A DNA stretch of 63,819 bases from Rhodoferax sp. (lineage in GTDB: Bacteria > Pseudomonadota > Gammaproteobacteria > Burkholderiales > Burkholderiaceae_C), in contig JAGOUM010000010.1 of the NCBI GenBank assembly GCA_018061265.1, positions 1 through 63,819 of the forward strand, read 5' to 3'. Of the stretch, positions 19,181 to 26,434 are shown in pieces. The notes under the pieces were generated by a model. The model did not search any database, had not been told where the DNA came from, and worked only from the letters and a program-made list of their open reading frames with translations. Every line of letters begins with the position of its first letter. Within the stretch, counting starts at the first letter, position 1. Position numbers and translations under genes: made by a program.

Positions 19181-19197
19181 TGCATAAACCGGGCCAA
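19181..19197 (-). promoter_or_regulatory. Sigma-54-type promoter, leftward, for the Hdr operon
   Basis: Read leftward: TTGGCCCG, four bases, ATGCA. GG and GC are exactly ten bases apart and the match to consensus has two mismatches. The predicted start near 19170 leaves about 45 bases of leader before the 60-residue membrane protein, the first gene of the leftward operon. The adjacent sigma-54 activator gene strengthens the call. Confidence 0.6.
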
Positions 19198-19337
19198 GTC
19201 TGCAGTTTTGTAACTTATTGATAACGTTGACTATTTTTCCGCGTAATCTCCATTGGCTCAGATAGACTGCAAAAAATGGCGGCAGTGACCTCACGAAACC
19301 GCCATAATTGGCGGTCAAAAAACCTTGGGAGTTGTGC

Positions 19338-20636
19338 GTGAACCTGAACAAAATCAGTTCGTTTCTGGATTCATTTGACGAACCAAGCATCGTCATGGAT
19401 GCCAACTACCGCATCCTCTCAGCCAATCAAGCCTATCTGCGCGACTTCAGCAACAATGGCCCGGTCGTTGGCCGCCTTTGTTATGAAATCTCTCACCGGT
19501 TCAGTGTGCCCTGTGATCAGGCAGGCGAATCTTGTCCCTTGCAGGCAAGCCGGGCCAGCGGTCAGAAAGAACGGGTACTTCACCTTCACTACACATCACG
19601 TGGCGAAGAACACGTCGATGTCGAAACGACGCCGATCAGCGACGACAACGGAGAGCGAACACTCTACGTCGAGACGATGCGCGTGGTACGCCAGGCCAGC
19701 AGTCGCCCTGCGGCGCAGGGTCTGGTGGGACGCTCGCCGGCGTTTACCCGCATGCTGGCACGTGTGATGCGCGTTGCGCCGTCAATGGCAGCGGTGATGC
19801 TGCTTGGTGAAACCGGCACCGGCAAGGAGCTGGTCGCTCGGGCAATCCACGAAGGTAGTGCACGTGCGGCCCGTCCATTCGTTCCGGTCGACTGTTCAGG
19901 CTTGACGGAAACCCTCTTCGAAAGCGAGCTGTTTGGCTACGAGAAAGGTGCCTTCACCGGCGCGACGCACCGCAAACAGGGCCTGATCGAAACGGCCAAC
20001 GGCGGCACATTGTTTCTTGATGAAATTGGCGATCTGCCGCTTGCGCTGCAAGTCAAGCTATTGCGATTGCTCGAAACCGGCACTTTTCGGCGCGTCGGCG
20101 GTGTAGAGGTGTTGCCAGCGAATTTCCGCCTCATCTCGGCGACGCACCGCGATCTCGATGCTTTGGTCAAAGTGGAAACATTTCGCCGCGATCTGTACTT
20201 TCGCATCAACACATTTCCAATCCACACGCCGTCTTTGCGAGAACGCGCGCCTGACCTCGCGTTGCTAGTCGAGTCACTGCTTTCGCGCGTCGCGCCGGGA
20301 CGCGAATTGCATTTAAATGCCGAGGCGATGTCGATGCTGGAGTCCATGCAGTTCGATGGCAATATTCGTGAATTGCGCAATCTTCTCGAGCGTGCCAGCC
20401 TGCTTGCCGATGGAGATGAAATCGAACCTCGGCATATCCTCGACATGGAGACCGAACCGGAAGCCAGTGCGGTTACGCGCCCCAAAGAGATCGACGGCAG
20501 GTGGCTGACGCTCAAGGAAAACGAGCATCGTTATCTGGCCTGGGCGTTGGCGGCGCACCAAGGCGATCGCCCAGCACTGGCGCGGCACCTTGGCATCAGC
20601 GAACGCACCTTGTTCCGAAAACTTGGTACTTTGTAA
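19338..20636 (+). CDS. Sigma-54-dependent transcriptional activator with PAS-type sensor (432 aa)
   Basis: An enhancer-binding protein. An N-terminal PAS-type sensor (about 8-120) has several cysteines (LCYEISHRFSVPCDQAGESC) that could bind a metal, heme or sulfur species. A complete AAA+ domain follows, with Walker A GETGTGKE near 155, the sigma-54-contacting GAFTGA motif, and FLDEIGDL. A Fis-type helix-turn-helix closes the protein (LARHLGISERTLFRKL). The GTG at 19338 is preferred because GGGAG lies six bases before it; an upstream ATG at 19308 has no good site. No response-regulator receiver domain is present, so sensing is direct. It is divergent from the Hdr operon and probably activates its sigma-54 promoters. 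Confidence 0.92.
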   Translation: MNLNKISSFLDSFDEPSIVMDANYRILSANQAYLRDFSNNGPVVGRLCYEISHRFSVPCDQAGESCPLQASRASGQKERVLHLHYTSRGEEHVDVETTPISDDNGERTLYVETMRVVRQASSRPAAQGLVGRSPAFTRMLARVMRVAPSMAAVMLLGETGTGKELVARAIHEGSARAARPFVPVDCSGLTETLFESELFGYEKGAFTGATHRKQGLIETANGGTLFLDEIGDLPLALQVKLLRLLETGTFRRVGGVEVLPANFRLISATHRDLDALVKVETFRRDLYFRINTFPIHTPSLRERAPDLALLVESLLSRVAPGRELHLNAEAMSMLESMQFDGNIRELRNLLERASLLADGDEIEPRHILDMETEPEASAVTRPKEIDGRWLTLKENEHRYLAWALAAHQGDRPALARHLGISERTLFRKLGTL

Positions 20637-20647
20637 CCAGCAGACAG

Positions 20648-20671
20648 GGGTTCAGCTAGTCAGCCGAACCC
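20648..20671. terminator. Hairpin between convergent activator and rhodanese genes
   Basis: GGGTTC pairs with GAACCC, extended by GCT/AGC around a four-base loop. It lies in the 97-base gap between the ends of the sigma-54 activator and the double-rhodanese gene, so it may serve both. There is no strong T-run. Confidence 0.4.
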
Positions 20672-20733
20672 ACCTGACGAACCAGCACAGGTGTTCAGAC
20701 AAGCCCAATCGAGTGAAACCGGCGAACTCGGAC

Positions 20734-21564
20734 CTATTTGGCCTTGATGGTGTAACTGCCGTCTTTGAGCCACTGGATGTCAGCATCCAGAAAAGCGGTT
20801 TTCAGCTCAGGTTTGTACAGCTTGACCATGTCATAAGCCTCACCGCTGCGCCCGCCAGCACCGCAGAAGAAGATGATGGGCTTGTCAGTGGGCAGCTTGT
20901 CAATGCTCTTCTCCAGCGCATTGATGGGGAAGTTGAGCGCACCCTTGAAGGTGCCAGCGGCCACCTCCTGCGGTTCCCGCACGTCGATCAGGTGTACTGT
21001 GTCGGGTGCTTCTTTGTAGATGCGCTCAAACGATGCCACCGTAATGGTGCCAGCCTCTTTGCCTGCTTCCATCGCCGGGGGTGGCAAGGCGGAGGGCAGG
21101 CCTGAGTTTTTCACCCAATCGGGCATACCTGCTTCGTAAACACGGATATTGGTATAGCCCAGCTTTTCGGCCTTGAAGGCCGAGTTGTGGCTAAGCACAC
21201 AGGTTGGGCCATCGCAATAAAAAATCAGCAATTTGGATTTGTCAGCCGGCAACAGCTTGGGGGCGAGCTTGTCAAACTGTGAATCGGGCATGTTCACAGC
21301 GGTGGGAATGTGCCCCAGGTTGAACTTGCGCGCTGCGGGCCGTGCATCAATGATCATGGTGCCGTCGCCTTTGGCAGCCACCACATAAGGCTTGACGAAG
21401 GCCAGGTCAACAATCTGGCTGTAGCGCTTGAATGACGCGCTGGCAGCAGGCGCTGCCGGTTCTGCAGCAGCCTGAGCGTAGGCTGCAGTGCTGCAAAACA
21501 TGGGCAGCATGACCAAAGAGGCGGCCAGCACGGTGCTGGCAAAGTGGAACGATTGGCGTGACAT
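20734..21564 (-). CDS. Periplasmic double-rhodanese protein (276 aa)
   Basis: A signal peptide (about 1-31, ending AYAQ) and two rhodanese domains. The first (about 55-150) has the cysteine loop C-D-G-P-T-C-V-L-S-H; the second (about 175-270) has the canonical C-G-A-G-G-R-S-G loop. The C-terminal domain is nearly the same as that of the triple rhodanese at 7747-8916, including a shared SIDKLPTDKPIIFFCGAG-type stretch. Two adjacent ATGs exist; the one at 21564 is better spaced from AAGGAG. It is the last gene of the leftward octaheme cytochrome - cytochrome b - cytochrome c operon and is probably a periplasmic sulfane-sulfur acceptor or donor. Confidence 0.9.
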   Translation of the reverse strand: MSRQSFHFASTVLAASLVMLPMFCSTAAYAQAAAEPAAPAASASFKRYSQIVDLAFVKPYVVAAKGDGTMIIDARPAARKFNLGHIPTAVNMPDSQFDKLAPKLLPADKSKLLIFYCDGPTCVLSHNSAFKAEKLGYTNIRVYEAGMPDWVKNSGLPSALPPPAMEAGKEAGTITVASFERIYKEAPDTVHLIDVREPQEVAAGTFKGALNFPINALEKSIDKLPTDKPIIFFCGAGGRSGEAYDMVKLYKPELKTAFLDADIQWLKDGSYTIKAK

Positions 21565-21693
21565 CATGAACTCCTTTTTGTAAACTGGCGCGAAAGCAAA
21601 GCCGCACAAAATATGCCCGGCAATGGCCCCAAGCCAGGCATGCTGTTGAAACAGGAAACCATTGGAAACGACGACTGGTTCAGGGGCTGGCTA

Positions 21694-22086
21694 TTAACTG
21701 CAACTCGCCGGTGCATCACCGTCTTTGGCACCCTTTATCAAAAAGGACTTGATGTCCTCAAACAATTCCTTGGCGGGTGTGTCGGCAAACTTGGCAGCGG
21801 CCTTGTTGCTGTCTTTGATGCTGGCACGGTATTCAGGACTGACGTATTTGCTCACCGTTTCCTTACCTTTGGCGTGCTTGTCGGTCAGCATGTAGGCACC
21901 CCAGTCGGCTTTGGTCTTGGTGCTGGGGTTGATGGAACCAATGGGTGCTGCGGTGTGGCATGAAGTGCATACGCTGCGGTAGTACACCCGGCCGCGCTTC
22001 CAGTCTGCGTCATACGCTTGTGCTGAAAACGATGCACCCAGCAGCGTCAGCAAAGCGGCAGTGGTGAGGGTATTGAAATGTGTCAT
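21694..22086 (-). CDS. Periplasmic monoheme cytochrome c, paralogue (130 aa)
   Basis: Same length and layout as the cytochrome at 10253-10645: a signal peptide ending SAQA, mature start YDADWKRGRVYY, one CTSCH heme site near residue 41, and an identical GAKDGDAPASCS tail. The strong identity along the mature chain marks a duplication shared by the two cassettes. Here it follows the membrane cytochrome b, so it may be the soluble partner passing electrons between that protein and the octaheme cytochrome or a terminal acceptor. Confidence 0.88.
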   Translation of the reverse strand: MTHFNTLTTAALLTLLGASFSAQAYDADWKRGRVYYRSVCTSCHTAAPIGSINPSTKTKADWGAYMLTDKHAKGKETVSKYVSPEYRASIKDSNKAAAKFADTPAKELFEDIKSFLIKGAKDGDAPASCS

Positions 22087-22111
22087 GCGAATCTCCTGAT
22101 AAGAAATGAAA

Positions 22112-22708
22112 TTAGTCGAGCTCTTCCCAGCCAGTGATCATGGCCTTGATCTGCGAGGTGACTTTGTGACCCGTGGTGGCCAGATACAGGTGCGAAATCA
22201 AAAACGCCAGCATGAGAAAGGCACCAATCACATGGCCGGTGGCGACCCATTCCAGCTGCAGGCTGCTCAGGCCCCAATTGGCCCAGTCGGCGTAGTACAA
22301 ATACAGCCAGCCGGTGATCCAGATCAGCGGGCTCAGCAGGGTCAAAATGGCCAGGTAGGTCAGACGTTGCAGCGGGTTGTGCTTTTGCCGCGAGCTGGGC
22401 TTAAAAGGGTGAGGTTCGTTCTTGAAGATCCCCGAAGAGTAATAGTTCATGATCGCCACCACCTTGTCAAAGGTGGGTATGTATTGGCGCCATTCGCCCG
22501 TGGTCACATGCCAGAAGATGGCAAACACCCACAGCCCCACCAAGGTCCATGCCGCAGTAACGTGCAAGTCAACGGCACGCTCAAACCCCAGCAGGTTGTA
22601 GGTGCCACGAATCTCAAAGCCGCTGACCAGCATGAAGATGATCAGCGCCGCCTGCGACCAGTGCCAGAAGCGCTCAAAGCCCTTGAACAGATAGACACGT
22701 TCACTCAT
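22112..22708 (-). CDS. Membrane cytochrome b, hydrogenase/thiosulfate-reductase type (198 aa)
   Basis: Four hydrophobic segments with histidines in positions typical of the Ni,Fe-hydrogenase/thiosulfate-reductase cytochrome b family (F-W-H-W in helix 1, D-L-H-V in helix 2, a histidine in V-A-T-G-H-V-I-G, and S-H-L-Y in the last). These ligate two b hemes. The ATG overlaps the stop of the octaheme cytochrome gene (ATGA), so the two are made in step and likely form a quinone-linked membrane complex. Such a protein either reduces quinone with electrons from the periplasm or delivers quinol electrons outward; direction is not shown. Confidence 0.88.
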   Translation of the reverse strand: MSERVYLFKGFERFWHWSQAALIIFMLVSGFEIRGTYNLLGFERAVDLHVTAAWTLVGLWVFAIFWHVTTGEWRQYIPTFDKVVAIMNYYSSGIFKNEPHPFKPSSRQKHNPLQRLTYLAILTLLSPLIWITGWLYLYYADWANWGLSSLQLEWVATGHVIGAFLMLAFLISHLYLATTGHKVTSQIKAMITGWEELD

Positions 22709-24327
22709 TTTGTTGCTCCTTGAGTCTTGCCACGAGACACCACGCGCAGTGCGCCATGGCCCAACACACCGATCAGCACCAACAGCGCAAGACTCCAGCC
22801 CAGCTTGTCAAGCCAGGCGGTGCTGCCGCTGCCGGGCATGTAGATGCCATCCAGGCCAGCCAGGCGGCCGTCCTTGCTGTGGCAGTCGACACAACTCAGG
22901 GCTTTGTCTTTGGGTGCCACCATGTGGGTGATGGGCCAGTCCATCTGGGTCTTTACAAAGTCAAACTTACCAGAATACGGGGTGCCCGACACCTTCATGC
23001 CGGCCTCAATGGCCTTATTCCACTCCAGGTTCTTCCAGTAGCCGGTATCGTCATTGCCCGCGGTGTGCGGCGTGATCAGCGTCATGTTGCCGGTGTCATA
23101 AGGTTGCTTACCGCCAAAGCGTTTGATAGGCCAGATCATCGACTTGCCGTCGCTGGCGCTGCCGCCCAGCTTGTTGATGTGGGTCACCGGCTGGCTGGTG
23201 TCGAGCTTGTCGGTAAGCAACGTGTAGTTGACCTGCCCGTTGAACCAGACGTACTGTGGTTTGACGTTTTCGGCCAGCACAAAGTCGCCCTTGCGTGACT
23301 CGTAAGTGATGTGGCCTTTGGCATCTTTGCGCACGATGTGCTGGCCGTTGGCATCACGCTGGCCTGCGGTAGACCAGTCCCAGTTCATCTTGGTGGCGAT
23401 GCCACCCCGGGCGAAGGTTGGAATGTGGCACGTCTGGCAGGCCAGCTTGGCGGTGTGCTGGTTCAGTCGCTGTTTGGTTTTGTGCGGGCCATTGCCGTGG
23501 CACGACACGCAGGTGGCCGGGTTGCCATTGCCAGTGTTGCCGCGAAGGTGCGCGCCCTTGCCGTCTTTGGCGGTGGGGGTGTAGCGGCTGCCGGCCACGT
23601 CATGGCTGGAGGTTTTGTGGCATGTGCCACAGGTGAAGTCCAGGCCAGAGGCATCCATGTGCACATCAAGCTCTTTTTCAGGTGCGGCCAACGAACTGTC
23701 CATGTCACCGTGTTTGACCCCATCGCCGCCGCCACCATTGAAGTGGCAGGCGCCGCAGGTGTCACGACTGGATTTACCCACCTTCTGGGCAATTTTGGAG
23801 AGATCAATGCCCTTGAGGATCTTGCCCGAGCCGGGCGGAGACTCGGTGTCTTTGGTGAGCACATTGCCGGCAAAGCCGGCTGGTTTTTTGTAATTGCCAG
23901 TGGTGTCGTGGCACACCACGCAGTCCACATTTTCTTCGGACTTGAAGTCAAACGACGCATCTTTCCAGCCGTAACCCACATGGCAACTGTTGCATGCAGC
24001 CTCGTTCGACGCAACGGAGATGCAGAAGTTGTTGACCACATTTTTCTTGCCCAACAGCTGGTTGGTCTCAGGGTTGCGGTATTCCCACTTCCAGTGCTTG
24101 GTGCGGTGAATCTGTCCGGCCGCCTCGGTGTGGCAACTCAGGCAGACTTTGGTCAGCTCAGGGCCAGAGTTGAACTGGACTTGCAATTCCTTGAACTTGG
24201 AGTGGTCTGCGGTAGTGTTGAGCTTGAGCGGTTTGTCTTCTTGAGCCTGGATTGCTGTTGCAGTACCAAACAACAAACAGCCAACGATGCCTAACACCGT
24301 GGTTATGTGCTTGAAATGGATAGTCAT
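22705..24327 (-). CDS. Octaheme tetrathionate-reductase-type cytochrome c (540 aa)
   Basis: A signal peptide (about 1-28, ending QAQE), eight CxxCH motifs (CLSCH, CNSCH, CVVCH, CGACH, CGTCH, CVSCH, CQTCH and a distant CVDCH near 490) and a C-terminal membrane helix (about 510-530) followed by a basic tail. Eight hemes at this spacing fit the octaheme tetrathionate reductase family, whose members also reduce nitrite or hydroxylamine in vitro; the physiological substrate is often unknown. The ATG at 24327 with AGAGG six bases before it is preferred to a TTG at 24333. As first gene of an operon with cytochromes b and c and a rhodanese, a sulfur oxyanion or polysulfide substrate is plausible. Confidence 0.85.
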   Translation of the reverse strand: MTIHFKHITTVLGIVGCLLFGTATAIQAQEDKPLKLNTTADHSKFKELQVQFNSGPELTKVCLSCHTEAAGQIHRTKHWKWEYRNPETNQLLGKKNVVNNFCISVASNEAACNSCHVGYGWKDASFDFKSEENVDCVVCHDTTGNYKKPAGFAGNVLTKDTESPPGSGKILKGIDLSKIAQKVGKSSRDTCGACHFNGGGGDGVKHGDMDSSLAAPEKELDVHMDASGLDFTCGTCHKTSSHDVAGSRYTPTAKDGKGAHLRGNTGNGNPATCVSCHGNGPHKTKQRLNQHTAKLACQTCHIPTFARGGIATKMNWDWSTAGQRDANGQHIVRKDAKGHITYESRKGDFVLAENVKPQYVWFNGQVNYTLLTDKLDTSQPVTHINKLGGSASDGKSMIWPIKRFGGKQPYDTGNMTLITPHTAGNDDTGYWKNLEWNKAIEAGMKVSGTPYSGKFDFVKTQMDWPITHMVAPKDKALSCVDCHSKDGRLAGLDGIYMPGSGSTAWLDKLGWSLALLVLIGVLGHGALRVVSRGKTQGATK

Positions 24328-24342
24328 GTTCAACCTCTTTAA

Positions 24343-24399
24343 GGCCGATCCAGGAAAACCTGCATCGACAAGGGTTGATTTTGATCACGCTTGAAATTT
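24343..24399 (-). promoter_or_regulatory. Conserved upstream block, copy B
   Basis: Counterpart of 10851-10908. It begins about 15 bases before the octaheme cytochrome start, so it covers the leader and probably the promoter. CAGG-AAAA-CCTG could form a small hairpin in this copy. The rest of the 450-base gap to 24785 holds the FNR-like site and one dispersed repeat, and I see no gene in it. Confidence 0.5.
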
Positions 24400-24405
24400 A
24401 TTTTT

Positions 24406-24419
24406 TTGACAATGGTCAA
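24406..24419. promoter_or_regulatory. FNR-like box upstream of the octaheme cytochrome operon
   Basis: TTGAC, four bases, GTCAA: a perfect inverted repeat matching eight of the ten fixed positions of the FNR/ANR box (TTGAT-N4-ATCAA). It lies about 80 bases before the start codon, a normal distance for an activator. It supports induction under low oxygen; the regulator itself is not in the window. Confidence 0.45.
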
Positions 24420-24690
24420 TATTCGTGCTCGCTTATTTTGACCTTGCGCAAACTTTCATTGCATTTTGCCGCTGCCTATTCGCATCTGACTTGGCTTAGC
24501 CAGGCCGGCAGGCAACCATCGGGCAGGCGTTGACGTAGTGCCAAAACGCAAAGCCGTGCAGCCCGGATTAATCGGCATCAAACAACCTGACCACACCAGC
24601 GTACAGCTGCGTGGATTGCAATTTCGCTGCGTGTTGATGCCTGACAGCGATTAAAAGAAGCCCCAACAAGAAGAGCGTGACATTGTTATT

Positions 24691-24710
24691 TGATAAGCGC
24701 TAGAAGCCAA
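24691..24710. repeat. Comamonadaceae-type intergenic repeat, partial copy
   Basis: TGATAAGCGCTAGAAGCCAA, sharing the core AAGCGCTAGA with copies at 41733-41774 and 49212-49252. Only the right half of the palindrome is retained. It lies near the end of the LysR gene. Confidence 0.6.
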
Positions 24711-24785
24711 TATGCCTCACATCTAAACAGCGTGTGACACATTGCCGTTTCATCGCGGTTTTGCGCCGTGATGGTCTGCCGTCGC

Positions 24786-25733
24786 TCAAACCTTGCGCCA
24801 CCACAGCGACCCGAACTGACCTTGCAGCCAGGCGATGAACTGCGTGACCTTGGCGGGCACCATGCGCGGCGACGGGAACACGGCATGGATATCCTGCTGC
24901 GGCAATTGCCAGGTATCGAGCACACTCACGAGCGATCCGTTGGCCATCGATGGGTACGCCACGTACTGCGGCAGCGCGGCCACGCCAAAGCCCAGGCGCG
25001 CTGCTTCCATCAGCGACGACAGGTTGTTGGAGCGCAGCTGGCCGCGCACCGCCACCGACTGCGTCTGCCCGACGGCGTCACCAAAATGCCAGCGCGCATC
25101 GCCTTGCACCGTGCTGTAGATCAGTGCCTGATGGTCAGCCAGATCGTGTGGTGACTGCGGTGTGCCACAGCGTTTCAGATAGTCCGGCGATGCCACCACC
25201 ACCCAGGGGTTCAGGCCAAGAAAACGCGAACCCAAAGTGGAGTCGGCCAGACGACCCATGCGGATGGCCACATCGACCCCCTGCTCGACCATGTTGACAT
25301 AACGGTCTTCGCAGTTCAGGTCAACCTGCACCTGCGGGTTCATGCGCATGAACTGCAGCACCAGTGGTGCCAGCACGCGCCGCCCAAACGCTACCGAAGT
25401 ATTGATGCGTAGGGCACCTTGAATCTGGGTTTGCAGCAGCGCGGCCACCGAGCTGGCTTCATCCACATGGTGGGCAATCAGCTTGCATTTGTCGTAGTAC
25501 AGCAGGCCGATTTCGGTCGGTGTCACACCCTGCGTGCTGCGGTGCAGCAGGCGCGCGCCCAAGTGCGCTTCCATGCGGCTGACTTGTTTGGTGGCGGCGG
25601 GTTGGCCGATACCCAGCTCGGCAGCGGCCTTGCTGTATGAGCCCAGATCAACTACGCGAACAAACAGTTTGAGCCTGGCGCCGCCATCAACCCGCTGTAT
25701 GCGCAGCTGCGCGAACGTCAAAGTATCGCCCAT
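24786..25733 (-). CDS. LysR-family regulator with a damaged 5' end
   Basis: The winged helix-turn-helix (LKLFVRVVDLGSYSKAAAEL, then Q-P-A-A-T-K-Q-V-S) and the full LysR effector domain are intact down to the C-terminus (L-Q-G-Q-F-G-S). Family members normally start only about five residues before LKLF. Here the upstream codons, as far as 25674, are the antisense of a glyoxylate carboligase remnant, so the native start has been deleted. The frame stays open to an ATG at 25733 (315 aa) and beyond, so a fusion product may still be made, but no ribosome-binding site is visible. It may have regulated the lost gcl gene. Functional status is uncertain. Confidence 0.7.
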   Translation of the reverse strand: MGDTLTFAQLRIQRVDGGARLKLFVRVVDLGSYSKAAAELGIGQPAATKQVSRMEAHLGARLLHRSTQGVTPTEIGLLYYDKCKLIAHHVDEASSVAALLQTQIQGALRINTSVAFGRRVLAPLVLQFMRMNPQVQVDLNCEDRYVNMVEQGVDVAIRMGRLADSTLGSRFLGLNPWVVVASPDYLKRCGTPQSPHDLADHQALIYSTVQGDARWHFGDAVGQTQSVAVRGQLRSNNLSSLMEAARLGFGVAALPQYVAYPSMANGSLVSVLDTWQLPQQDIHAVFPSPRMVPAKVTQFIAWLQGQFGSLWWRKV

Positions 25734-25853
25734 GTGCTGGCGCGCCATGTGTAAGGTGCGTCCCACATGGTCGGGGGCTACACCCGGGCACGCGCCGGCC
25801 ACACCGGTGTGTGTATTGGCACCAGCGGCGCGGCTGGCACCGAAATGACGGGC
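25674..25853 (+). pseudogene. gcl: Glyoxylate carboligase (gcl) remnant
   Basis: Translating rightward from 25674 gives P-G-A-A-I-N-P-L-Y-A, then A-H-V-L-A-R-H-V, a stop codon (25752-25754) where the family has glutamate (H-V-E-G-A-S-H-M), then [18 protein letters not shown]. This is the N-terminal thiamine-diphosphate-binding part of glyoxylate carboligase (tartronate-semialdehyde synthase), including the invariant glutamate region now lost to the stop. Neither the true start nor anything after residue about 85 is present. It is the scar of a deleted glyoxylate/allantoin-type locus. Nothing else is seen in 25860-26310. Confidence 0.8.
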
Positions 25854-26313
25854 ACGACCACGCCATCCCGCCTGCACGTCACCCCTTGTACATGAACGCA
25901 AGGTCTCTCAATCCAGCCAGCTGGTCAGGCAACACAGGCAACTGATCGCCTGTTGGGTCCGTGACTCTCAACCCCGAACGCGTCTTCGTCATCTTGGAGC
26001 ATTCGTCGGGCAACCTTATTTTGCAGTTGGCTGCATGAATGAGGCGACAACTAACTTGAAGCGCACTGCGATGACACGCTCACTATTGAAGGCTTGAATT
26101 GGTGCTTGAAATTGTTAGGCAATAGGGAAAGGGCGCCTGACTTCAAAAACAACCACGTCTATAAGCTGTAACCAAGATGCTTGGTTGGCTCGGAGCTTTG
26201 TGCGCGAGTCACAACGATCCGTCGGACACTTGTTTTAGGCGCATGAGGCCGATCCGCGACCGGATGCGCCATAAGACATTCTGAATTTCAAACCGGATAC
26301 TCGTGGCCGCCGC

Positions 26314-26347
26314 TAAAAAAATAAACCCCTCCAGCGTGCTGGAGGGG
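26314..26347 (-). terminator. Terminator after the dipeptide-transporter operon
   Basis: A ten-pair GC-rich stem (26326-26335 with 26338-26347) followed on the leftward strand by a T-run broken by one A. It lies about 90 bases past the substrate-binding-protein stop and is a textbook intrinsic terminator. Confidence 0.9.
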
Positions 26348-26434
26348 TCATCAATACAGACCGGCAATACAGCGTCAGCAACTCCTGTTTAGAGCCACTG
26401 GCGTCAACTGCGTTCGACCGCAGCTGGATATAGC

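Noticed and set aside
19270-19300. Rightward sigma-54 promoter just before the activator gene (TTGGCTC ... TGCAA)
   Set aside because: GG to GC spacing is 12 bases instead of 10, which sigma-54 does not tolerate.
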